From Desulfosporosinus sp. (GTDB taxonomy: Bacteria > Bacillota > Desulfitobacteriia > Desulfitobacteriales > Desulfitobacteriaceae), in the NCBI GenBank assembly GCA_031292095.1, contig JARLHU010000021.1, forward strand, positions 1 to 39,008: a stretch of DNA of 39,008 bases, in the 5' to 3' direction. Below, one piece after another: positions 8,901 to 14,926 of the stretch. Below the pieces are notes generated by a model that was given only the letters and a program-made list of their open reading frames with translations, was not told the DNA's origin and did not search any database. How positions within the stretch are numbered: the stretch's first letter is position 1; each line of letters begins with the position of its first letter. The position numbers and the translations under genes were made by a program.

Positions 8901-10713
8901 ATCCGCCCTGGAAACCCTAGGACGGACAACGGTCATTTGTTCAGACAAAACGGGTACTTTAACTAAAAATGAAATGACGGTAAAAAAGGTAGCGCTGATA
9001 AACTCAGCGTACGCGGTTGAAGGGAATGGTTATGAACCTCAGGGCTTAATTACAGGTGTGAATTCCATTGATCCCACTGTTGATGAAAATATCTTGGATA
9101 ATCCAGAGTTAAAGCAATTGGCTAAAATTGCAGTTCTTTGTAATGATAGTAAACTTGTGCAGGAAAAAGTGGCTTGGACTATTAAAGGTGATCCAACGGA
9201 AGGGGCGCTCTTAACGTTCGCTGCAAAATTTGGTTTCTGGCAGGATAAAATGGTTTATTGGCATAGGGTACATGAGGTTCCGTTTGACTCAAATTCAGGA
9301 ACAATGAATGTTGTTTGTAAGGATACTCAAACTGACAAGGATTGTTTTATATTCTGCAAAGGGTCTGTTGAGGTAGTTCTTGAACATTGTGATTGGTATC
9401 AGTCGAATGGTGAAATTTGCCCGCTCACTGAAGAAATGAGAGAATTAATTCATCAGCAAAATGAAAGCTTAGCTCAAGATGCTCTAAGGGTCTTAGCGTT
9501 TGCCTATTGTCCAACAGAGTGGATAGAAGGGGATTCAAATGAACCTAAAGTTATTGATGAGCAACTTATTTACGTAGGTTTAATGGGAATGATGGATCCG
9601 CCCAAACCCGAGGTAGAAAAGAGCATCCGTGAAGCCTATGCGCTAGGTGTGAAGCCCGTTATGATCACCGGTGATCACCCTATTACAGCAATAGCCATCG
9701 CTAAAGAACTGGGTATAGGTGACTCGAATACAAAGGTTCTGACCGGCCAGGACTTAGATCGACTCACGGATGAAGAATTGGTTCGAACGGTCGATGAGAT
9801 CTCCATCTTTGCTAGGGTAACTCCTGAACATAAACTGCGAATCGTTACTGCTTATCAGAAGTGTGGGCATATCGTGGCGATGACGGGAGATGGTGTTAAT
9901 GACACTCCTGCCATAAAGCAATCAAATGTGGGGATAGCTATGGGGCGAACGGGCACCGAGGTAACTAAAGCCACGGCGGATATGATTTTAAAGGAAGATC
10001 ATTTTGGCTCGATTATAGAAGGAGTAAAAGTCGGACGAACAATTATTGGAAACATTAGGAAGGCAATTGGCTGTCTCTTAACCGGTAATTTGGCGGAAGT
10101 TTTGGTGACAGCCGTCGCCGTTATTGTAGGGTTACCGATGCCACTCGTGCCCATCCAAATTCTATTAATGAACCTTCTTACAGATGCCATACCGGCCATG
10201 ATTTTGGCAGTAAACCCTGGTAATAAGACCAAACAAACTCACCGCCAAGATATTGTGGACAAAGAGCTGTACTCTAAAGTCATAACGCGTGGGATTTTAT
10301 TAGGGGCAGGTTCGTTAGGTTTATTTGCTACGGCGTTAGCTGCCGGCGCGCCTTTACTAGTGGCCCAAACAACAGCCTTTGCGGCGTTGGTCGTCGGCCA
10401 ATTAGTACAAACTCTTTCCTGGAGACAGGAAGGTTCTAAGGAGAGTATCCAAGATTCTTTCAAAGACCGCTATTTAGTAGGTGGCTTAGGAGTATCCCTC
10501 CTAGCGTTATTAGGAGCGATTTACATCCCAACGGCCGCCGGATTCTTTCACACAGCTCCACTTATGCCCCAACACTGGTTGTCTATACTCTTAGTTGCGG
10601 GTTCAGTTTCAATATTATCAAAACCGTTTCTTTTACTGGTATCTAAGAGAGATCAATTGAGTTTAGCCAAACAATATGATTGCCCAGTCAATGGATTTGC
10701 GCTAAATATATAA
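5983..10713 (+). CDS. Fusion: HMA_2-like domain + degenerate P1B-ATPase + intact P2-type ATPase (CtpI-like)
   Basis: 1576 residues in three parts. Residues ~10-85 form an HMA_2-like ferredoxin fold (KLPGRVRIEVYGLKHN) without the CxxC metal site. Residues ~150-640 follow P1B-ATPase order but lack its motifs: the CPC position reads GNP, DKTGT reads EDTSL (D342), and no GDGxND is seen. Residues ~665-1560 are a canonical P2-type pump with LTGES (829-833), PEGLP, SDKTGTLTKNEMT (D988), MTGDGVNDTPA and M6 NLLTDAIPA. The length and plan recall mycobacterial CtpI (about 1630 residues, substrate unsettled). The TTG start at 5983 follows a GGGGGG ribosome site by 6 nt. It heads a same-strand gene set reaching to 17056. 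The transported ion cannot be read from the sequence; Ca2+, Mn2+ and Fe2+ are all possible. Confidence 0.85.
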   Translation: MGILFSQSTGRQIRKLPGRVRIEVYGLKHNLALAQQIIEQLGRSEGIERISPCIDTGRLLLVFSEQKTSVEEIIDKLRLLEASALDNSINKQTRITEQAYKEVAVTTNDGGNLASLNLSHDPQLLTLANLRSESPTQVVQTEIKNTQLPLPLTLTVGGLGVLGIKQLFWGKSALARSSSAFNLAALVAVASGYSYFKRDAFQGQVKRINPEFLLGASALALALVRENLVVLAGLSIMQFLKWKRDQVNLGSVNRPAIPPEIKSYSEKTSKLTTLLAGATWAVTGSPLTGVAVLLAGNPRVATLPAQYAWDQADFTARKNGYLIPENSSLAELAQTNCVVIEDTSLIVKEQISGIECIAKDDDQSKIWHLAASIMKKTGHAWQDEVTRKAELVGGTLRTAFKVEQSKQGTKAKIQKAEVLMGSLKFLEQNEVICDHYLLEVKRKQKKGYEVLCLASEKVLLGLLVRKKEIGFNEFYESINNLRQNSIKVNILNDSLNLGPETLEQCGLDTGWLGLTQERILEKIFDLRQQGGNALLIKGKTDYDAKEVYNLLGVSSISIERVIDLSRAIEFSQNTKTTVQENFKIAKVWNSLGTLLAIPLAITAPIINLLTEAITLMLLARSKRISESFQKSSFTFKGEQAKTNPKPKPSNVNSKIQPIRKESGILWHALADEDIIENFKVDVDQGLSTEQVIAQRNNFGLNKLERKKQEPWLVSYLAQFKEFTTLILLGTSLVALATGAWFDGLAMGSILLANAAIGTVQERKAERVIEALNQFQPPHCRITREGKQLEILGTELMPGDIVNLEAGDRVPADIRLLNSWNLEINEAALTGESVPIIKNPQIVRGDCPLAERKNMLYLGTDVTRGKGIGIVVRTGMETEIGYLMSLMEGQEKVLTPLHEKVTSISKTFIKGAALAGTLVFIAGLLRGRPIGQIITTSITLAASAVPEGLPVTITIALSAGIFRMAKKNALIRKLSALETLGRTTVICSDKTGTLTKNEMTVKKVALINSAYAVEGNGYEPQGLITGVNSIDPTVDENILDNPELKQLAKIAVLCNDSKLVQEKVAWTIKGDPTEGALLTFAAKFGFWQDKMVYWHRVHEVPFDSNSGTMNVVCKDTQTDKDCFIFCKGSVEVVLEHCDWYQSNGEICPLTEEMRELIHQQNESLAQDALRVLAFAYCPTEWIEGDSNEPKVIDEQLIYVGLMGMMDPPKPEVEKSIREAYALGVKPVMITGDHPITAIAIAKELGIGDSNTKVLTGQDLDRLTDEELVRTVDEISIFARVTPEHKLRIVTAYQKCGHIVAMTGDGVNDTPAIKQSNVGIAMGRTGTEVTKATADMILKEDHFGSIIEGVKVGRTIIGNIRKAIGCLLTGNLAEVLVTAVAVIVGLPMPLVPIQILLMNLLTDAIPAMILAVNPGNKTKQTHRQDIVDKELYSKVITRGILLGAGSLGLFATALAAGAPLLVAQTTAFAALVVGQLVQTLSWRQEGSKESIQDSFKDRYLVGGLGVSLLALLGAIYIPTAAGFFHTAPLMPQHWLSILLVAGSVSILSKPFLLLVSKRDQLSLAKQYDCPVNGFALNI

Positions 10714-10775
10714 AGAGGTGTGCAAATTTTTACCAAGCATTTTCCAAGATAACCCCAATATACTATATATAATCT

Positions 10776-10790
10776 ATAGAATAATTATCA
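10776..10790 (+). promoter_or_regulatory. Weak Fur/PerR-like box
   Basis: ATAGAATaATTATCA matches the PerR 7-1-7 consensus at 11 of 14 positions and the Fur form at 11 of 14. It sits just after a TATAAT (10768-10773), 49 bp before the next start codon. In sequence this AT-rich such matches arise by chance, so support is weak. Confidence 0.3.
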
Positions 10791-10838
10791 TTTATTGGGT
10801 TTATTTTAAAAAAACTGAAATAACTAAGGAGGAGAGAG

Positions 10839-11429
10839 ATGAAAACCATCAGAAGTTTTGTTAAAACCTACAGTGTAGCCTTTGGGTTAACATCCCTACC
10901 CTTTATTATTCTCCTTATTTTAAGTTATTTGATTTTTGTAAACCCGGAAGTTATAGTCTACGGCCTAACATTTTCATTTCTCTCAAGTTTTGCGATAGCC
11001 TATAATTTTAGGAGATATGAAAAGTCAGTTACATTTACTAACGAAAATTTGTTTGTATTTAACTGGGTAAATTCTCTAAGTAAGCTCGGATACGTAGTAA
11101 AGGATAAGACCCAGGTCTCAATAGTATTTGAGCCGACAGTTCATTCTTATTTATTTGCGGGAAACATAGTCATGCATCTGGCTGATCATGCTGCCACTAT
11201 CGAGGGTTCAAGATTTCCTATCCGGAAAAGTTTAGCCCTCGCTTTAAATGAAAATAAAAAAATAATTTTAAGCCCTACAGGGGAGGAATGTAGGAGTGTA
11301 TGGGCAGAAGAAAAGAAGTTACAGGATTCATTCCCAATACTGGAAGATTATTTAATAAATTCTATGGAATTTGAGCAAGCAGAAGAGCTAACGCCAGAAA
11401 TCAGGGCAAAGAAGCCTGAAGAGGTTTGA
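10839..11429 (+). CDS. Membrane protein of unknown function in metal cluster
   Basis: 196 residues, not recognised. Two membrane helices near the N-terminus (about 15-38 and 42-60) form a hairpin, followed by RRYEKSV and a soluble domain of mixed alpha/beta character ending in a Glu/Lys-rich tail (EIRAKKPEEV). No Cys- or His-rich metal site is visible. The ATG has AGGAGGAGAG directly upstream. It opens a tight run of four genes (10839-12328) with gaps of 15, 35 and 21 nt. The 125-bp gap before it carries its own TATAAT and a weak Fur-like box, so it may start its own transcript. Confidence 0.8.
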   Translation: MKTIRSFVKTYSVAFGLTSLPFIILLILSYLIFVNPEVIVYGLTFSFLSSFAIAYNFRRYEKSVTFTNENLFVFNWVNSLSKLGYVVKDKTQVSIVFEPTVHSYLFAGNIVMHLADHAATIEGSRFPIRKSLALALNENKKIILSPTGEECRSVWAEEKKLQDSFPILEDYLINSMEFEQAEELTPEIRAKKPEEV

Positions 11430-11444
11430 ACGGAGGCAAGATAA

Positions 11445-11705
11445 ATGTTCAAAAACATTGAAAAGTCCGGTTTGATAACAGGTGTAGCTCTTGGCTTAGT
11501 GGCTCCAGCCGTACTGCCGATCATGAAGACCACTCTATTTACCCTAGGTATTATTGGTGTTAGAGGGACGTTAAGCTTGGTTGATAGCACTAAAACTACT
11601 ATCAAACTCGCAAAAGAAGAAATCGAGGACATCATTGCCGAGGCACAGTTTGAAAGGATGAAAAATCAGCTAGATAAAGAGATTAGTCTTCTGCCTGAAA
11701 ACTAA
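11445..11705 (+). CDS. Small membrane protein, DUF5132-like
   Basis: 86 residues: MFKNIEKSG, a long hydrophobic stretch (about 9-40) with LGLVAPAVLPIMK in the middle, then a charged amphipathic helix (TIKLAKEEIEDIIAEAQFER). This is the plan of DUF5132 proteins, short membrane proteins that I recall near HMA_2 and P1B-ATPase genes in cyanobacteria and Firmicutes; that recollection should be checked. The ATG is preceded by GGAGG, 15 nt after the previous stop, so it is surely co-transcribed. Role unknown; membrane scaffolding or partnering an ATPase is plausible. Confidence 0.75.
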   Translation: MFKNIEKSGLITGVALGLVAPAVLPIMKTTLFTLGIIGVRGTLSLVDSTKTTIKLAKEEIEDIIAEAQFERMKNQLDKEISLLPEN

Positions 11706-11740
11706 CAGAGCGCAGACTAAGGAAGGTGTGACTAACAAAC

Positions 11741-11971
11741 GTGGTAGACGAGCAAAAAATAGATGATCATTTAAGACAAGCACTTTCCCATATTGAATCG
11801 GCAATAAATTCAAGTATAATAGCCGGAGTCGAGAATCCGTCAGGGCAAAAGTTAATTGGGCGAAAGTGGGAGGTTTTTCTCGGGCAATTTTTCGAGTATG
11901 CTCGAGAAAAGGGCAAGGAGCAACGAGTTAATTTATTAGGTTGGATAAGCTTTCCGCGTATACGTCATTAA
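11741..11971 (+). CDS. Small soluble protein of unknown function
   Basis: 76 residues from a GTG start, not recognised. The first half is a predicted amphipathic helix (LRQALSHIESAINSSIIAG); the second half is basic and aromatic (GRKWEVFLGQFFEYAREKG) and ends in WISFPRIRH. No membrane span or metal motif. The ribosome site (AAGGAAGGTG) is about 13 nt from the GTG, longer than usual, so the exact start is uncertain. It lies between the DUF5132-like gene and a glycine-zipper gene in the same operon, which is the main reason to accept it. Confidence 0.6.
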   Translation: MVDEQKIDDHLRQALSHIESAINSSIIAGVENPSGQKLIGRKWEVFLGQFFEYAREKGKEQRVNLLGWISFPRIRH

Positions 11972-11992
11972 TCTACAAATGGAGGAATTAAT

Positions 11993-12328
11993 ATGTTTAA
12001 TAAGGGTACTTTATGGGCCGGGGCGATTTCCGGTGGACTTACCCAAATAAAAGGGTCTCGCGAATATACTAACGGGAAGATCAATGCCAATGAGTATGTC
12101 GCCCATACAACCACAAACGTTTCTGAAACTATCGGTCTTATGGCAGGATTGGAGTATGGTGCAATACTCGGCTCTTCTTTAATTCCTGGGGTTGGTTCTA
12201 TAATCGGAACTATTCTGGGGGGGATTTTAGGAGACCGTTTAGGAAATGCGATAGGTACACAAGTAGGTCAGACGATTATCAACCATGAAAGTTTAGGTAG
12301 CCCAGTTCGCAAATTGAGGAATAGTTAA
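11993..12328 (+). CDS. Glycine-zipper membrane protein
   Basis: 111 residues starting MFNKGTLWAGAISGGL. The C-terminal half is a glycine zipper, with LIPGVGSIIGTILGGILGD followed by RLGNAIGTQVGQ, giving repeated GxxxG spacing of the kind that packs helices in membranes. The middle (TNGKINANEYVAHTT) is polar. The ATG has GGAGG 8-10 nt upstream. It ends the 10839-12328 operon. A second glycine-zipper protein lies at the far end of the cluster (17119-17526). Similar Gly-rich helices are known in magnetosome membrane proteins and many bacterial glycine-zipper families, so the pattern alone does not define function. Confidence 0.8.
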   Translation: MFNKGTLWAGAISGGLTQIKGSREYTNGKINANEYVAHTTTNVSETIGLMAGLEYGAILGSSLIPGVGSIIGTILGGILGDRLGNAIGTQVGQTIINHESLGSPVRKLRNS

Positions 12329-12354
12329 TATTTACAAGTTGTTTCGGGCAAAAT

Positions 12355-12393
12355 TTAACGTAAATTTAACATTGCTTTAGCAGTAGCCTAACA
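12355..12393 (+). promoter_or_regulatory. Four Pho-box-like hexamers with 11-bp periodicity
   Basis: TTAACG (12355), TTAACA (12366), TTAGCA (12377) and CTAACA (12388) start exactly 11 bp apart with 5-bp spacers. This is the layout of PhoP/PhoB binding arrays in Gram-positives (TTAACA-like hexamers, one per helical turn). An extended -10 (TG-n-TATTAT, 12400-12408) follows, so the array occupies the -35 region as in an activated promoter. The target would be the unknown gene at 12439. Confidence 0.6.
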
Positions 12394-12426
12394 GTACTTT
12401 GGTATTATTAATATTATCAAATACTG
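12392..12426 (+). promoter_or_regulatory. Dyad overlapping the -10 of the unknown gene
   Basis: CAGTA at 12392 and TACTG ending at 12426 frame a near-palindrome (TTTGGTATTA / TAATATTATCAAA). It overlaps the last Pho-like hexamer and the putative -10 and ends 12 bp before the start codon. It could be an operator or the base of a 5' hairpin. Confidence 0.45.
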
Positions 12427-12438
12427 TTGAGGTGAAAC

Positions 12439-13257
12439 ATGTTTAATATAACCTTCATTGAAGATTATAAGCAAAGTCACAATAAATCTAAATCGAAAAT
12501 ACCAAGTAAACTTATTTTTAATAAAAATAATATTTTACTTGGTATTTTACGGAAAAGACAAAGCTTCAATGAAATCAGAACAATAGAGGCTGTCGAAGAT
12601 TGCAGAAGAGTTGTCTTTGAAGAAATCGAAAGGTTTTTTGAGCAAAAGACAAGAACAATAAATAGTTTTTTACCAGAGTTGATTAGCGGTCAAAAATTAT
12701 ATTCACATATATTTGAAAATGATGATTTAGAAATGATTTATACAAAAACTGAGAATATTATCAGGAAAAAATTATCTGAGCGATTTAATAGTTCAATAGT
12801 ATGGCAGGTAAGAAAGGCTAACTCTGCTGAGTGGATCTCCGATATTTTTAGTCCTATCCTGCAATATCAAACAACAAAACAGCGAACAATTTTAATCGCC
12901 TCCTATATGGAAGTATCAGCTCGAAGAGCTTTAAGTAACGCAATCGAATCACTAATACAGGATTTTTTATTAGCTAAACTAGTCTGTGATATTGATGTAA
13001 GTACAGTACTCCTACCCAAATTAGGCATTAATTCCAGTTTAGAAGCTATTGAATTAAATGAAGAACTGTTCAATCGAATAGGTGGAGCCCTTTATTCAAT
13101 CAAGGTAGGATTAATTCGAGAGATGAATAATCAGCTTGCTGACATCTTTTATGAAACACATGACGCACAATTAGATGTCGCTATCAAACTGAAAATTCAT
13201 CGGTTGGAAGAAAAAATTGCTAGCGAAATTTACGATACCGATTTACTGGAGGCATAA
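12439..13257 (+). CDS. Unknown protein behind Pho-box-like promoter
   Basis: 272 residues, not recognised. It is lysine-rich and basic at the N-terminus (KQSHNKSKSKIPSK), then almost entirely predicted alpha-helix with many charged residues (VEDCRRVVFEEIERFFEQK; LEEKIASEIYDTDLLEA). No membrane span, signal peptide or Cys cluster. The ATG follows GAGGTG by 6-7 nt. Base composition is more AT-rich than the neighbouring ATPase genes. It lies between the small-membrane-protein operon and the HTH gene and has its own regulated-looking promoter. PhoU-like helical bundles were considered because of the Pho-like array, but no PhoU signature could be seen. Confidence 0.75.
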   Translation: MFNITFIEDYKQSHNKSKSKIPSKLIFNKNNILLGILRKRQSFNEIRTIEAVEDCRRVVFEEIERFFEQKTRTINSFLPELISGQKLYSHIFENDDLEMIYTKTENIIRKKLSERFNSSIVWQVRKANSAEWISDIFSPILQYQTTKQRTILIASYMEVSARRALSNAIESLIQDFLLAKLVCDIDVSTVLLPKLGINSSLEAIELNEELFNRIGGALYSIKVGLIREMNNQLADIFYETHDAQLDVAIKLKIHRLEEKIASEIYDTDLLEA

Positions 13258-13408
13258 TAAGGGCTCGATTACCAAGTGCAAACTAGGACGATTATGGTGA
13301 AATTTAAAGTTTTTTAGCAAAAGGCTTATTAAAATAAGAACAAGAGAAAAAAACAAAAACCTACTGATAATTAATATTTAACCTAAGCTTAAAGCTTTAG
13401 TAATACTG

Positions 13409-13436
13409 CCTTAATAATAAAAGTATATTATTAAGG
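13409..13436. promoter_or_regulatory. Perfect 28-bp dyad, candidate operator
   Basis: CCTTAATAATA (13409-13419) and TATTATTAAGG (13426-13436) are exact reverse complements separated by AAAGTA. It lies 100 bp upstream of the small HTH gene. The rest of 13258-13536 is AT-rich with no gene; a second imperfect dyad (AAGCTTAAAGCTTT) lies just before this one. Confidence 0.6.
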
Positions 13437-13536
13437 AGTGATCCAGAAAATCGAATGAAAGAGGTGGAAACGCGTCGGGTCCGATAAGATTCATTTTTTA
13501 AAAGTGGACGCCTGTTAATTAAAAAGGAGGCATATT

Positions 13537-13758
13537 ATGACCCCGCAATATAAATATTCCTTATTGAATACTAAAGAAGCTACATACTATCTTGAGGTAT
13601 CAAGCTTTAAATTTAAAAAGCTTATTAAAGAGGGGCTTTTAACTCCGCAGGGGTGGACTATTCGTAGCGGAAAAGAGGTACATTTCTTTGACCCGACGGA
13701 GTTAACTAAAGTTAAGAAGTTGTTGATTAAGGAAGGGTATCATTACCAACATGCGTAG
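13537..13758 (+). CDS. Small MerR/excisionase-type HTH protein
   Basis: 73 residues resembling a stand-alone winged-helix DNA-binding domain of the MerR/excisionase class. LLNTKEATYYLEVSSFKFKK fits the helix-turn-helix (columns KEAAxxLxVSxxTxxxxIKEG), then GLLTPQGW starts the wing, with a final LTKVKKLLIKEGYH helix. There is no effector or dimerisation domain, so it may act with partners or as a simple repressor. The ATG follows AAGGAGG. A perfect dyad 100 bp upstream is a candidate autoregulatory site. It may be the regulator of this cluster; a phage-type excisionase is the alternative, but no integrase is nearby. Confidence 0.65.
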   Translation: MTPQYKYSLLNTKEATYYLEVSSFKFKKLIKEGLLTPQGWTIRSGKEVHFFDPTELTKVKKLLIKEGYHYQHA

Positions 13759-13791
13759 AATTTTTAATAGAAATAGTCTGAGGTGATTAAT

Positions 13792-14550
13792 ATGGAGTTA
13801 CTGGTTGATTTGCACACTCATACTGTAGCAAGCGGTCATGCCTATAGCACTCTAACTGAAAATGCAATGGCAGCCTCGCGTAAAGGTCTAAAATTACTGG
13901 GAATGACAGACCACGGTCCCAGTATGCCCGGTGCTCCTAATCTATATCATTTTGGGAACTTGTCGATAATTCCAGAAGAAATATTTGGGGTAAAGATTTT
14001 ACCAGGAGTTGAAGCCAATATCGTCAATCATGAGGGAGAATTGGATATTCCTTTTAGTTATTTGGCAAAGATGAGACTTGTGCTTGTTGGACTTCATGTT
14101 ATATGTTACCCCGGAGGGACGTCTGAACAAAATACCCAAGCTTATATCCAAGCTATGGGAAACCCCTATATAGATATGATGGTTCATCCGGAACGACCAG
14201 ATTTCCAACTGGATCTTGAGCGGATTGCCTACAAATCGGCACAATTAAATATCCCTGTTGAGATTAACAACAGTTCACTGTCGACGATAGAAGAAAAAGC
14301 TAGAGCGAGAGTGAATTGCTGTTGCTTTGCTAATTACATGGCTAAATACAAAGGTCCGATTATCTTGGGAAGTGATGCTCATTTTTGGGACCGGGTTGGT
14401 GAGTTTAGCGCTGCCCTTGAGGTGATCCATGAGGCGGGGATTTCGGAGCATCAGGTTCTGAATTCCTCACCCGAACGAGTACTGGATTATTTGGCGACAC
14501 GTCGTAAACAGCGCCTGAGTATTTCAAAGGTACCGTTAAGTATTGCTTAG
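13792..14550 (+). CDS. PHP-domain metal-dependent phosphoesterase (YcdX-like)
   Basis: 252 residues with the polymerase-and-histidinol-phosphatase fold: VDLHTHTVASGHAYST at the N-terminus, GMTDHGPSMPG, GVEANI, DMMVHPERPDF and LGSDAHFWDRVGEF supply the His/Asp/Glu ligands of a trinuclear metal site. YcdX-type enzymes hydrolyse phosphate esters; the true substrate is unknown. ATG 13792 follows AGGTGAT closely; the GTG at 13783 would overlap the ribosome site. It follows the HTH gene by 33 bp and is probably co-transcribed. Whether it serves the metal cluster or is a bystander is open, though a phosphatase beside a Pho-like promoter is suggestive. Confidence 0.85.
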   Translation: MELLVDLHTHTVASGHAYSTLTENAMAASRKGLKLLGMTDHGPSMPGAPNLYHFGNLSIIPEEIFGVKILPGVEANIVNHEGELDIPFSYLAKMRLVLVGLHVICYPGGTSEQNTQAYIQAMGNPYIDMMVHPERPDFQLDLERIAYKSAQLNIPVEINNSSLSTIEEKARARVNCCCFANYMAKYKGPIILGSDAHFWDRVGEFSAALEVIHEAGISEHQVLNSSPERVLDYLATRRKQRLSISKVPLSIA

Positions 14551-14926
14551 AGGTTAAGAGGGTAGGGCGGCAATTCCAATGGATACGATCGATCTGCTAA
14601 CTGAGATAGCAGTATTGGGTCTATATAAGGACAACAATATTATTTGGTACTAGTCAGAAAGTATAACTTCGTTGTATACTTTCCTCCTGCATAAGTGCAA
14701 CCAACGACTTTGCTCTCGCCAAGGCTCGGCAAAGCCGGGTTTTCTTTATGAAATTGAACAAAGGGAACGCCTACTACTATAAGCAAGCGTTCCTTTTGTT
14801 TTCCACTTTTCAGGTGGGGTAAACTCTTCCTTCGCGGATTAGCGCTTTCGGGGATACATATCGTGTTCATTAACTGGGTACTCTCTTCTTAGAATAGTTA
14901 ACCTATTACTAAAGGTGGTATCGGAT
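14551..14926. other. 376-bp structured gap without a recognised gene
   Basis: It holds a hairpin at 14658-14683 (AAAGTATA.. / ..TATACTTT), then CTTTGC / GCAAAG around GCC/GGC (about 14709-14734), then CTCGGC-AAA-GCCGGG with TTTT (14725-14744), then a stem at 14760-14796. No riboswitch class was recognised. A 24-codon ATG frame (14579-14653) has only a weak ribosome site and is not called. It could be a leader RNA for the following ATPase gene or a dispersed intergenic repeat. Confidence 0.4.
14760..14805 (+). terminator. Hairpin with T-rich tail
   Basis: AAAGGGAACGC (14760-14770) pairs with GCGTTCCTTT (14787-14796), with a 16-nt loop and TGTTTT following. It lies about 130 bp before the P1B-like gene, so it would end the PHP transcript or attenuate the downstream gene. 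Confidence 0.5.

Noticed and set aside
13440..13536. Possible riboswitch before the HTH gene
   Set aside because: GC-rich patches (GGTGGAAACGCGTCGG, GGACGCC) suggest some structure, but no known class or stable fold could be matched.
14579..14653. 24-codon ATG frame after the PHP gene
   Set aside because: The ribosome site is weak (AGGGCGG) and no coding signal or homologue is evident; mentioned only within the gap description.
14640..14870. 76-codon minus-strand frame across the structured gap
   Set aside because: It runs through the hairpins in antisense and has no ribosome site; the open frame is better explained by a structured element.
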